From Gadus chalcogrammus (lineage: Eukaryota; Chordata; Actinopteri; Gadiformes; Gadidae): DNA of 64,000 nt. The position numbers and the translations under genes were made by a program. Location of the stretch: the NCBI RefSeq assembly GCF_026213295.1, contig NC_079423.1, positions 18,765,007-18,829,006 of the forward strand, written 5' to 3'. The notes below the pieces were generated by a model. That model was not told the origin of the DNA. It ran no database searches and saw only the letters and a list, made by a program, of their open reading frames with translations. Shown here piece by piece: positions 21,415-31,550 of the stretch; the stretch's first letter is position 1, and every line of letters starts with the position of its first letter.

Positions 21415-23300
21415 ATGCCTGGGGCACGAGTGACACACAGAGAGACAGTGTGTGTATGCGCGAGTGAGAGAGAGAGAGAGACGGGGTGGCTGTGTGTGTG
21501 TGTGTGTAAGAGGCCCAGAGAGAGAAAGAAAGAGAACGAGCGTATCTGTGGGCCGGCTAAATATAGAAATAAATCAATCAATGATAACCCGGGTGTGTGT
21601 GTGCAGCGTTTGCTTGCTTTGTTAGGCTCAACACTATGTGTGCAGCGCTTGCTTGCTTTGCTATGCTCAACGCTATTTTGCCGTGTCTGATGATTGTGGG
21701 TGCGGGAGACAGAACGAGAAGTCTGTTGATATGTTTCTGTGTGTGCGTCTGCGGGAGACAGAATGAGAAGTCTGTTGATATGTTTCTGTGTGCGTTTAGA
21801 GGAGACAGAGTGAGAAAGGCTGTGTGCGTCTCTGTGCGCGTGTACGCAAGAGGTGATGTTTCTGTGTGTGCGTTTGGAGGAGACAGAATGAGAAAGGACT
21901 GTTTAGGTGTGTGTGTGAGAGAGGGAGCGAGAGAGATAGCAAGGAGAGATAGCAAGGAGAGCTAAAGTCGGAGGACGATCGAGAGGGACCATTTTCCCTC
22001 TAGACAGTTGGAGGTAGCGATAGAGTGCGTGTTTTTCTAACAATGAACGGTTGTTTCAGGACCACGAGAAGGGACTCTGTTGAGTTTTCAGGCCCGGAGT
22101 GTAATCCCCTTTCCCATATGTGTAGTCCTCCCATTTGAGGTCCCCATCCACCATATTTGAAGTCCTCTACTCCACCTCATGTTGTAGTTCCCCTCCCTAG
22201 AATTGTATGGAAGTTAGAACCTGTGAGGGTGTTTTGGTTCGGCCTGACGAGGCCTGTACCAATTTCGGTGGTCAGCTTCGTAGTTTTGTGTATATTTACA
22301 TTTGGAAAGGGGGAGCAGTATTAAGTTATATATAATAAAGTGAAAAGTTATTTGTGAATGAAGGGACAGAAGGATCTTTTTGTGTGTGAGAGATAGTTAT
22401 TAGGCCTTGTTCCATGATGGAGAGTTGAGGATGTTGCATTCCAGGCTTATCTGTTAACGGTCCTAGCTGCTGCTTGACCCTAGGAGGAGTGAGGAAGGGT
22501 GAGAGAGAGAGAACACATTTCCCCCCCATTTGTCGACCTACACCATTCAGGCAGTACAGAGAGACACACTAACACACATTACAGAGAAAGGAAATAGAGT
22601 GTGTTCAACTGAAAGCGTGTGGTGGCCATACGCCATAAAATACCACATATCCAAGGAATGCAGTTAGAGCTCTGTTGAGTTTTCAGGCTTTGATAAATTT
22701 GTAGTTCCCTGTCTGCCATGTTTGAAGTTCCTTGTAGTCTCTGTCCATAGGTTTCACCTGAACAACCCCTCTGCTGGCCGAGAAAAGGAACTACCCATGG
22801 TTTCTCTCACACCCAGCCCCCAGAGCACACTCGCTTTCAAGGCGTTATGGCCGCACCCAACGTGGGAGGGAGACACAGAGAGAGAGAGAGAAGCCACATT
22901 CCACCCTTATCTGTTGTCTTGCACCAAACAGCACCCCGTACTGAGGAGGGAGAGAGAGCGTGTTCTCCCGAAGGAGGGAGAGAGAAACAGGGAGACACAC
23001 AGTGGATATTCACATTATGGCTAATTTGTTTTAGTTTTAGTTTTGTTTTTTGTCTTCCTAGGACAACAGTTATCATTCATGATGATGAACATCGAAGTTC
23101 ATGAGGAGGTTATAAGGACAATAACGTTGATACTTTAATAGGACAACAGTGATGCTAATCTAATGCAATTGGACTAAAGAAGGTGTTGCTATTAACTAAG
23201 TGATTCATATTATTTTCCACAGGAAAGAATAATTGAATAAATATGGATATGATAAAGATGAGGATAATAATTAAAAAAATATATATATACATAAAGTAAA
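21415..23300 (+). other. ERV leader continuation, purine/GT-rich, no gag
   Basis: Low-complexity GA/GT sequence carries repeated GAGACAGAATGAGAA and TGCTTGCTTTG words (21590-21910). Two related blocks follow, each with CTGTTGAGTTTTCAGG (about 22078 and 22670). No gag, protease or RT motif is visible in any frame. This is where these genes would be, so they are deleted or replaced. Confidence 0.65.
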
Positions 23301-23399
23301 AACGTAATCTTGATAAACTGTACAAGTAGGACTACACCTATTAAAATATGGGGTGTATCTCTTTGGTCAAGGATGACAGGTGGATTGATGCCACATCTG

Positions 23400-24220
23400 C
23401 TGGGAAGGGATCCTACATGCTATGTTGTCAATTTGGATTCGGAAGTAGTGGGTTTACCTTTCAAATGCCACTACTGCTGCTGCAACACTTTAATAATTTT
23501 AACTCTGATAAATGACTTTTTGTTTTATAGTTTCCCTGAGGAGTATTCATTACGCACACACATTTGGCTGCATAGGGCAGTTGGGGCTGAAGACTCTGTC
23601 TCCATCCCTCCACTTTGCGATCTATACCACCATATGGGTGGGGATTGATTGTATCCCAGGTATGGCATCCTGCAGCGAGCCAGTATGGAAGGCTGGTTAG
23701 CCAACGACGGGTAAGATCCCACCTTGACACCCGGGACGACCTAAGGCAGGCACAGTCACGATTACTTGGCAGAGTCGCTGTGGGCACTGGCTTACTTGAT
23801 CATGAAGTCACGAACTGCAACAATCATAGGAAGTGCCGGGTGGGGTGTAAGGTGGAGGAGGAACAGGGGTCAGATATGTCAGCTCTGGCAGCAGAGGTGG
23901 TCTTGGAACGGGGCATGTCGCGTTTTATTTTATTTTACCTTTGTGGTATAGAAGCCCACTAACGCATGTACGTTTTTCGGTTTAGTGCATGACTTTGGAA
24001 CAGCGTGGTCTCAGGCGGCTGATGGTAAACCCACCCATATTGGGCTTTGGTTTTGGACATACTGGTTTCGATTTCCCTTCCCAAAAGATTGGTTTTAGTT
24101 TGCTGATGGTTAAGGTTAGACGTTTCGACATTGGTTGCACCAACGGCGTTCTTAGATTTGCTTATCATTTAATGCGCATGGTTTTGACCATTGCGCAAGG
24201 GGGGAGGTATTGAGGAGAAT
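23400..24220 (+). other. ERV internal segment shared with 6717-7110
   Basis: Frames are broken and no named domain is certain. A word around TTTCAAATGCCACT and the purine end GCGCAAGGGGGGAGG recur in the older copy. It may derive from an envelope surface region, because a GRVAVGTGL-like stretch occurs near 23770, but I would not insist on that. Confidence 0.4.
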
Positions 24221-24221
24221 T

Positions 24222-24228
24222 AAAAAAA

Positions 24229-24285
<57 letters not shown>

Positions 24286-24286
24286 T
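24222..24286. repeat. (AAT)n microsatellite after an A run
   Basis: An A9 run is followed by about 19 AAT units. It marks the join between the unknown ERV segment and the integrase piece, and might be the scar of a small insertion. Confidence 0.95.
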
Positions 24287-24366
24287 AGAAAACAAGGTTT
24301 TTCTTCACCATACTTGCAAACAATGATTGACATCCAGCTAAATGAGTGTGAAATACAGTGTTCAAC

Positions 24367-24780
24367 AGCTGGGTGGAAGCAGTCCCATCAAAAGACCAAA
24401 GTGCGACTACAGTAATCAAGTTTCGGACTAGAGAAGTCATGACAAGGTTTGGAATTCCGTCAGAAATAAGCTCAGACAAAACGTTTATTCAGAGAACACT
24501 CAAACAAGTGATTCAACATTTGCATGTCAAATAAAGACTAGATTACGCCCCAATCCTCAACCACAAGGTATGGTGGAAAGAGTGAATGGGACGCTCAAGA
24601 CAAAAAATTAACAACATTTGTGCAAGCACTAAATCGAATTGATGCACTACCACTGACACTAATGAGTTATCGCATGAAAACTAACAGAACGACGCATCTA
24701 ACCCCGCATGAAATGCTTAAGGGTCGACCCATGCCTTCACTTAACATTCAAGGGTCCCAAAAGGGACTTCCATTAGAATA
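24367..24780 (+). pseudogene. ERV integrase fragment
   Basis: One frame (24367-24533) reads the central integrase core, with VEAVPSKDQ, TRFGIPSEISSD (the second catalytic Asp) and then a stop. Another frame reads QGMVERVNGTLKT near 24560 (the catalytic Glu region). A third reads LMSYRMKTNRTTHLTPHEML and the C-terminal end near 24660-24775. Frame changes between the pieces break the protein. The first catalytic Asp lies upstream of the preserved part. It would splice viral DNA into the genome in an intact element. Here it is a relic. Confidence 0.85.
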
Positions 24781-25030
24781 ATTAGAAATAGGATTAAGGA
24801 AAATATGTTTGAACATCTAACTGTTGTACATAAGTTTGTAATTCCAGCAAGAGGAACACAAAGTTCCAGGGCCGGAGGAGGAGCCAGATGCAGACACGCC
24901 CGGAGCCGACCAACTACCCAAGGATGATGCAATCAGATTTCGGCAGGGTTTGAATCAGTCCTGTTTTGGTGGTCCACTATTAACAAAAATGTTGATTGGA
25001 TAAATAGTATATACTATAATCAGCAACGTT

Positions 25031-25507
25031 TTGTCCATTTTTCCACGGATAAGGTCAAGGGACTATATAGATATAGATATGCTATTGGCAGAGCAAGGAG
25101 GGGTGTGTGGGATGATAAAGACGACATGTTGTACTTTTATCCCCAATAACACAGCACAGGATGGGTCGGTGGCCAGGGTGCTGGCAGGGTTACAGTCCCT
25201 CAGATTAGAGTTGGCAGAGAGCTCCGGCATTAATGACCCCTTCACAGGATGGATGGAGAGCCCGATGGGCGCTACAGGTGCAGCAGGTGCCATCCAAGCT
25301 TACCTGGGGATCGAGTATACACCGGAGAGTTTGGACGAGGGACCACCAGAGGGGCCCGACCTGATCCGGCTGGAGAACATGGTGGGCTGCCCCATTCCCG
25401 TCCCCGCCAACGGCACCACCCCCCTCCCACCTGATGCACCCACGTCGCCCGGACCAGGGATCTGCGTTCCGGCACCAAGGGCTGCGGCCCGTTCCCTTAA
25501 GGCTTGA
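25031..25507 (+). CDS. env: ERV envelope TM-derived frame lacking the membrane anchor
   Basis: A 158-residue open frame. Residues 18-75 match the TM ectodomain: EQGGVCGMIKTTCC contains C-x6-CC, and a short helical stretch ends in GINDPFTGW. In the older copy (7600-8117) this is followed by a membrane-spanning segment. Here the sequence jumps to GATGAAGAIQAYLG, corresponding to the older copy's cytoplasmic part, and continues as a proline-rich tail. The hydrophobic anchor is therefore missing. The upstream join to the fusion-peptide side is also deleted or frame-shifted, and there is no signal peptide. A translated product would be cytosolic or unexposed. It may equally be an untranslated remnant. 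Confidence 0.6.
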   Translation: MSIFPRIRSRDYIDIDMLLAEQGGVCGMIKTTCCTFIPNNTAQDGSVARVLAGLQSLRLELAESSGINDPFTGWMESPMGATGAAGAIQAYLGIEYTPESLDEGPPEGPDLIRLENMVGCPIPVPANGTTPLPPDAPTSPGPGICVPAPRAAARSLKA

Positions 25508-26409
25508 GGGCGCCCCTGGCTGTATTCGCTTCTGTACGCTTCACTGTTTTTAGCCGCTCCCATATCTATGCCCGCGTCTACGCAACCGACGCCGGGAACG
25601 TAAATGTTGTTGTTTATATCGCTGTCCCACTAGATGGAGCTCGGGGATACACACGGGCGAGATTCCAGGGGCCTTGATTGCCCGTTTATCAGATGAGGTC
25701 CTGAGCGCAGTTGAATAAAAGGGTCTAATGCTCAGGTGGCGCCTTGCGACCACCTGCCCATGATGACGCTCAGGGCTATTCCGTGGTTTCAGTTGTTCCC
25801 GTGCCCCGGGCCTACCCTGGATACCCCATGCGTGTGCTTGCTTATTGTTACACGACCAGTTAACTCCTCCTCACATCCTTAGGGTGTGGTCATCTAGGGA
25901 TGGGTTGAGGGGGATTGCCATTCGTTGTGTACCTCATATCTTTCTGATATTATTATTATTATTTAGGGACACGTTTCATGGTTACATTTCTTTCCTGTGA
26001 TTGTTATTGTGTAGTGTTTGTGTGGTTGTTGCATTTTGTTTATATCGTTATTGTTTACTGTTAGTTTTGTTGTTGCATTTTGTTGTTGTTGTTATGGTTT
26101 GGTGTTGGTTTTGTTGTGTATCATCTGCTGCCAGTATTGTTGGTATTGTCTGCTCGCGATGTAAGGCCGGGGTGGATGCCACCCCCTAGGTGGGGTGTGT
26201 ATGGCATACCCATGTCTGAAGCAGGGGTAGCGTTTCTCCCACGTGGTTCCCCATACACCCGGTCCAGCGAGTTGTTTTAGTCCCATGCTCATGGTTGTTT
26301 GTTTTTATGATCATTTTGCCTTCTTTCTGTTATTTCTAAAAATGTTATGATGATAGTCCCGCGCTGGAGTCCTATCCCTCGTACCCCTAATGAGTAAAAG
26401 TCGTCTTGC
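25508..26409 (+). other. ERV 3' region between env and polypurine tract
   Basis: About 900 bp with no recognisable accessory gene. It is T/G-rich in the middle (25990-26140). Short frames lack family resemblance. Confidence 0.5.
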
Positions 26410-26427
26410 GACGACTTGAGGGGGATA
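26410..26427 (+). promoter_or_regulatory. Polypurine tract of the ERV
   Basis: The run TTGAGGGGGA ends 3 bp before the 3' LTR start at 26428, as expected for plus-strand priming. The preceding GTCGTCTTGCGACGAC is a small perfect inverted repeat. Confidence 0.75.
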
Positions 26428-27169
26428 TGTTGGGCAAAATAACCTGCTGAGCACATCACATGTACATTATAAATATAGCTAACTCCCACCCTAGCCTGAT
26501 GAGCACATCACATGGCAGTCACCTTACAATATAGTCAACTTTTAACGCCTGAGGAGCACATCACATGGCAGTCACATTACAATATAGTCAACTTTTAACA
26601 CATAACACAAACATGATAATATAGTCAGGTCAAGGCCAGAGCCAAGGCCCCATTTCCCAAGCAGGCAAATGGTAAACACTCAGACAATGCAACAGTCATC
26701 CTCAAGAACGGGAGAGCCACATTAATTCATCACACAAGAGATACTTCGAGCACACAAGAGATACTTCGAGAACAAAGGAGACACTGAGGAGCTCTTCCCC
26801 GTTAGTAGGAACACAAGAAGATACACTTGCATACACCAGGGCCTGGGAGCCAAGGTCAAGCAAAAACACACAGAACCACACACACCTCAAACGCACACAC
26901 CTCATCGAGAGGAGGATGCAGCATAAAACTGTATCACACAGGGACTCTTGGCCCTTCTTCTGAAGCAGACCTTCCACGGAGGCGAAGCTCCGGACGAACC
27001 ATCAGCGCTGATTAGGGACTTAGACATATTCGATTTCTCACGCTTTATGACTCTGTATAACCGTTGCCACTTTACTTAATAAATCCAAGGTCCTCGTGCC
27101 GACAGACTTTATTACCTCTCCGTCTCATTTCATCTGGTCCAGTAACTAGACAGACCGTTTTTCCCAACA
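26428..27169 (+). repeat. 3' LTR of the ERV
   Basis: 742 bp, the same length as the 5' LTR and apparently identical throughout by eye. It is followed by the ACAC target duplication and then by the L2 frame. Confidence 0.93.
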
Positions 27170-27173
27170 ACAC

Positions 27174-27794
27174 CTCACGCTGCAGAAAGACTCATCCATG
27201 CCTTCATCTCCTCCCGCCTTGATTATTGCAATTCACTCCTCGCCGGCATCTCCACCACCTCCATCAACAGACTCCAACTGGTCCAGAATGCAGCAGCCCG
27301 TCTCCTCACTCATACTAAAGCGTGGCACCACATCACCCCAGTCCTCAAGAATCTCCACTGGCTCCCCATCTCACATCGGATCCACTACAAACTCCTGGTC
27401 CTCACCTACAAAGCTCTCCACCATATGGCCCCCCCATATCTCTCTGATCTTCTCTCCCTCTACCAACCCCCCCGGGCCCTCAGATCCTCCTCAGCCGGTC
27501 TCCTCTCCACCCACACATCAAAACTCCACAGCCTAGGTGACAGAGCCTTCTCCAGGACATCTCCCAGGCTCTGGAACTCCCTCCCCCAACATATTCGTGA
27601 CTCTGAGTCCCTCACCATCTTCCAGTCCCGCCTCAAGACTCATCTCTTCTCCTCTGCCTACCCCACTCACTATCCCTAGCCCCTAGCCCCATCAACTTTT
27701 TTGTTTTTCTTGTTTATCTATTTTTGTGCCCCTATGTAAAGCGCTTTGAGTACGTGAAAAGCGCTATATAAATTGAATCTATTATTATTATTAT
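27174..27794 (+). pseudogene. L2-type LINE, 3' part and tail
   Basis: The RT frame continues after the ERV with a SRLDYCNSLLAG stretch, then the C-terminal domain with HWLPI and LWNSLPQHIR, and stops at TAG 27677-27679. The 3' untranslated part carries GTAAAGCGCTTTGAG and GCGCTATATAAATTG and ends in an ATT microsatellite, typical of L2 tails. TACACCT flanks the LINE on both sides (18987-18993 and 27795-27801). Confidence 0.92.
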
Positions 27795-28074
27795 TACACC
27801 TGCTCTATAAAGAGTAGTCTAACATATGTCTTTGCTGCTCAGGTCTTCGTTCGACGCACCTCCATCCACCCCACCACCACCAGGTCGGCCTCAGTCTACT
27901 TGTCCAGGGGAAGGCTCCGCCCCTGCTAGTCCTGGCAGGATACGCCGAGTCCGCACGTCACCCTGGATCAGTGACGGGGCTCATGCCAAAGATTTACCAT
28001 GCAAAATATTCCCATGTCGTTATTTAAATAAATCCTGTTCATACTTATCAGTGATCGAGTCTTTATGGGAGAAA
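27795..28074 (+). repeat. YR element repeats A2 (end) and B2
   Basis: 27795-27858 completes A2 (TATA-like CTCTATAAAGAG, end TTCGACGCA). A 48-bp linker follows. 27907-28074 is B2, equal to B1. With B1 and the first part of A2 this gives the B1-A2-B2 block. Confidence 0.88.
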
Positions 28075-28105
28075 TATGTTTATGTCTCCCTCCCAGACGC
28101 ACCTG

Positions 28106-28492
28106 TTAGAAAAACTTCTTACGGGCTCTCCTATTAGCAATGTCAGTGATAACTTCATCGAATTCCAGGCTCCTGAGTAGCTCCGTCTCGATGGCCATGA
28201 GTGACAGCGCGCTGAGGCGCTGTTGCGTCTGTGTCGTTCTAAGCTCATTTTTAATTCTGGCCAGATGTGAAAATGATCGTTCCCCTTCACAATTTTTTTG
28301 TAAAGGGGTTTGTGTTTGACCCTGTTTTAAGATCATCTTCAAAAGCTTTTGAGGAGACTTATCCTGTTTGTTTTGTATGAAGCTTCTGAACTGGATTATT
28401 TCATTGGCCAAGTCGACATCTAAATCAGATGGGTATGACATGCAGAGCACTTCTGCCTGTTCACGGATACTGGTCAAATTGTCAGTTTCCAT
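28106..28492 (-). pseudogene. hAT transposase C-terminal dimerisation remnant
   Basis: A 128-residue minus-strand frame ends at a stop at 28106-28108. It contains GERSFSHLARIKNELR and LSALSLMAIETELLRSL, the dimerisation region of hAT transposases (ZMYM6-like group). The upstream RNase H-like catalytic domain is missing, so only the tail survives. It lies just inside the right terminal repeat of the outer hAT, in the orientation expected for its own gene. An alternative is a domesticated host fragment, but the flanking terminal repeats argue against that. Confidence 0.8.
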
Positions 28493-28679
28493 AAAGAGTA
28501 AACGTTTCTAATTGAAACCGAGGCAACCGGCGTGCGCTGATATTGACTCATTCGCAACTTAAAGGGGCCCGCCCGAAAAAAAATAAAATAAAATCGGACG
28601 AGTCTTGGGCCCTCTGGCTGGGCGGGGCCCTGGGCACGTGCCCATAAAACCCATTGGTTAATCCGGCCCTGTGCGTGAC

Positions 28680-29620
28680 AACTACATTTATCTTAATGTG
28701 CTGATTTCTGAAACATACTTTGAGCAGCAAAGAGCCGACTTTATCTGATTCCGCATAAGGTTTCATTGATTGGCTCTCTAGCCTAGAATATTTGTAGACA
28801 TTAAACATGCAACGTTCCGTAGGCATTGACACACGGCTATTGCTGACCCGATTCTGAGAGCTTGGTCTACATCCTGCCCATATTGTTGGGCAGGATGAAG
28901 TAGGCTATAGGCAGGGTTCGAGTTATGATTCCATCTCTGTGGGGGTCTCTTAAAGTTGTTGGCCTTGCGCTGAATTTTGACGGGGGGGGGGGACGTAAAT
29001 AATTATGACACGGCTCTCCTCAATGCCGTGGAACGCTCCGTTCACTTGCATTGGCCCTTCACAACAACGCCAGCGTCTTCGGTTGCTAAGCGACGTCAAC
29101 GTCTTTGGATAACTATTTCTCTGCTGATCAACACTACGAATGGTAACAAATAAATTGTACAAAGACACCTTGTGAAGTAATCTTTTCGTTTGGCAAGTAG
29201 CCGCTCATTATCGAAAATAAGCCCATTCGAAGCACCTCCGTTTCGCGTCGGTGTCCGGTTCGCCCTGTCTGGGCTTATTTTCCCGATAATGACCGGCGTT
29301 CTATTATCCATTACTTAACATCAATATTACTCTGTATTTGGAAGGGAAAATAGCTTTATTTGTAATTACAATATTATGCTGCTGTATTTTCAGAGACCCC
29401 CACAGATATTTGAGTTTGATGCTTTCATGGGAGCCAGACCTCTCTCTATGGGAGCAGCTTGGCACGCCCGGCGATTTCACCTTCTTATCTCAAGTTTCCT
29501 GTGTAAAACCGAGGGGGTCAAATCCCCCGTTCATCACGGTACGGGCTTTCTTGGTTCACTGGGGGGAGTCTCTGACCTCTTTAGAATAATTTGTACTCCC
29601 GAATGTTTAAAAAAAAATTA
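28680..29620. other. No gene; repeat scraps
   Basis: It holds a G run near 28981, a stretch around ACGCTCCGTTCACTTGCAT also seen at about 33520 and 34138, and the inverted repeat at 29206-29291. Short frames lack resemblance to known proteins. Confidence 0.5.
29206..29291. repeat. Inverted repeat, about 20-bp arms
   Basis: CATTATCGAAAATAAGCCCA and its near reverse complement (TGGGCTTATTTTCCCGATAA) are separated by about 44 bp. Possibly the ends of a tiny MITE. Confidence 0.75.
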
Positions 29621-29621
29621 T

Positions 29622-29885
29622 GAATGAAGACACCCGCATGCAATAATGAGTTCACGTCTGCGTGTAGACTACAAACGCGATTAACTATGGTCAAGGATGT
29701 TCGTTACTGTCTAGACAGCCTCACCGAAGCGCCTACAGTGCTTAATGCAAACAATCTCAACAAAAAACGCCTGCAGAAATTCTCAGACACCCGCTGGTCT
29801 CAGCATGATGCATGTCTAGTAGCCTATGTGTTCTGTCATTGATCAATATGAGGACATTTTAACCACAATGGTTGAATTAAATCAG
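29622..29885 (+). pseudogene. hAT transposase fragment (plus strand)
   Basis: The frame reads KKRLQKFSDTRWSQHDA, a conserved hAT stretch at the start of the catalytic half, then changes frame near 29825 and continues with a VIDQYEDILTT-like stretch. No terminal repeats are clear around it. It differs in orientation and region from the outer hAT, so it is an independent relic. Confidence 0.65.
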
Positions 29886-29925
29886 AGTAACCACTGTTTT
29901 TGGTTGCGAAATGGCTCAAGCTGGG

Positions 29926-29977
29926 CATTCCGTGGTATTGGATGTGTTTTAATAAAACGCATCCAATACACGGAATG
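29926..29977. repeat. Hairpin with about 24-bp arms
   Basis: CATTCCGTGGTATTGGATG and a following T run pair with AAAACGCATCCAATACACGG. The loop is about 3 bases with two or three mismatches. It could be a MITE core or fold as a short RNA hairpin. Confidence 0.75.
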
Positions 29978-30363
29978 TCTGCTGGTGACACCACTGAGGC
30001 TATAGTAGTCTCACGATGCTCTTAGCTTCCTACGAGTACCCCTGGAGTCCTCGTTAGCTACGAGCGGTTTCACGACGTTCGCTACCAACCATGCTTTCGG
30101 GAAACGTTGTGAAAACTGCACGATGCTCGTATGACGCACTTCACATTCCACTTAGGCTAACGATGCTTTCGGGAAAATGGGCCCTGAACATTGGACTTTA
30201 TGCAAAACAAATCTGTTTTACTGTTGCTTCACCTGATATTCCCACATAGTGCTCTTATTGAGCCTATTCATCTGCTGACAGTGTAGATATCCAAATAAAG
30301 TATATTTGTGTGTGTCAGTCTCTCTGTATGTTGAACAGAAGTTTGTAAGATTGCAGTCCATGT

Positions 30364-30365
<2 letters not shown>

Positions 30366-30440
<75 letters not shown>
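30366..30440. repeat. (GT)n microsatellite
   Basis: About 37 uninterrupted GT units. The 75 bp before it (30290-30365) are the reverse complement of 59929-60000, next to a (CA)n array there. The array is therefore part of a dispersed repeat. Confidence 0.97.
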
Positions 30441-30445
<5 letters not shown>

Positions 30446-30707
30446 GTGTATGTCTGTGTTATGCCGGATACACAGCCGTTGGATAAGTCTCCTCCTCATA
30501 ACGGTAGAGAAAATAAATATGGAAAGAAAGATAGGGAGAGAGAGAGAGAGAGAAAAATAAAGAGAAACGATCAAAGACGATTTTCATTTTGTTTCCCAAA
30601 AGTTTTGCTCTTGTTGTCGACAGTCCAGATGTTTGTTTTTTGTCAACTGAGCCTGGCCACTAATATCGCCTATTCAATAGTGTGGGCACAGACACACACG
30701 CACATGT

Positions 30708-30820
<113 letters not shown>

Positions 30821-31077
30821 TATATTTATGTCCAGACCCACACACATATGCAGAAAAATATACACACACACACACACAGAATATGGAGATCCCTCATGGG
30901 GAAATTCAAATCTCGCGAACGCCTAGAAGACTAACCGGAATTTGTATTTCATTAGAGCGGGAATAAAAAGAGGGACTGATACGAAAGACTCTTTCTTATT
31001 TTGCAATGCTTGTGGAGGGAAAATGAACAATGCTGAGTAGTCTTTACTTCCGTGTCATGTGCTCGGAATTGTCTTTC

Positions 31078-31078
<1 letters not shown>

Positions 31079-31155
<77 letters not shown>
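31079..31155. repeat. (CT)n microsatellite
   Basis: About 38 CT units. Confidence 0.97.
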
Positions 31156-31159
<4 letters not shown>

Positions 31160-31550
31160 TACAGGTGTTTTTGCACATAGGTTTGCAAACATCATCATTT
31201 CTTATGGTTCTCTGGCTCCTCGTCGGTTGGCATGTGCTATATCATGCGTGTGAGCCGACACTGGGCCAAGGGCACGGTCAGTTGGTATTTCGTCAGCCCT
31301 GGCTTTCAGAGATGACATGCAAAACAAATGTGTTCTGGAAAACACATCAGCTCTGCTTTTGTCAGCCTATGCCTTATCATTAGATTTTTTGTGACGCACT
31401 CAATACGCAGTCATTCGTAAACCTGGTCCTATGTCTATAAATAAGGGAGATGCAGCTCAGATATTTTTAATCTTATCACATAACAGAAGTTATATACTAT
31501 ACCACTATTTTGTGTTTCCCACATTTTGTTTTTCAAGGAGAATTTCCCTG

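Larger units (their letters stand above)
19793..27169 (+). mobile_element. Endogenous retrovirus with both LTRs, internally deleted
   Basis: Two 742-bp LTRs (19793-20534 and 26428-27169) look identical by eye. They begin TGTTGGG and end CCCAACA, and are flanked by the 4-bp direct repeat ACAC (19789-19792 and 27170-27173). The primer-binding site, a tandem-repeat leader, an integrase end, an envelope TM piece and a polypurine tract lie between. Gag, protease, RT and most of the envelope surface subunit are missing. A gamma-type TM (C-x6-CC) suggests a gamma/epsilon-like origin. Matching LTRs point to recent, presumably helper-driven, movement of a deleted genome. Confidence 0.88.
13605..28075 (+). 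mobile_element. DIRS/Ngaro-like tyrosine-recombinase retroelement (degenerate)
   Basis: The split direct repeats are arranged A1 (13605-13750), internal region, B1 (18751-18918), A2 (18919-18993 and 27795-27858), B2 (27907-28074). This A1...B1A2B2 order is diagnostic of Ngaro-type YR elements. The interior has a gag-like start, an RNase H piece with an FELYAIVAASVLWGKAWR motif and a recombinase C-terminus with LGRWSSTAY. RT is deleted. The 3' part is greatly expanded by direct duplications and a degenerate array. No target duplication is seen, as expected. A2 is interrupted by the L2 and ERV insertions. Confidence 0.8.
13009..28671 (-). mobile_element. hAT transposon, outer shell of a four-level nest
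   Basis: Left end CAGGCCCGGATTAA and right end (reverse complement) CAGGGCCGGATTAA are terminal inverted repeats. Each is flanked by the 8-bp direct repeat TGCGTGAC at 13001-13008 and 28672-28679, the hAT signature. Without the nested YR element the hAT is about 1.2 kb. It keeps only the C-terminal transposase part on the minus strand (28106-28492). A long C run (13057-13082) followed by an A run sits near the left end. It is internally deleted and non-autonomous. Confidence 0.9.

Noticed and set aside
28106..28492. A domesticated ZMYM6-like host exon
   Set aside because: It sits inside hAT terminal repeats with an 8-bp target duplication and lacks the catalytic half, so a transposon relic is simpler.
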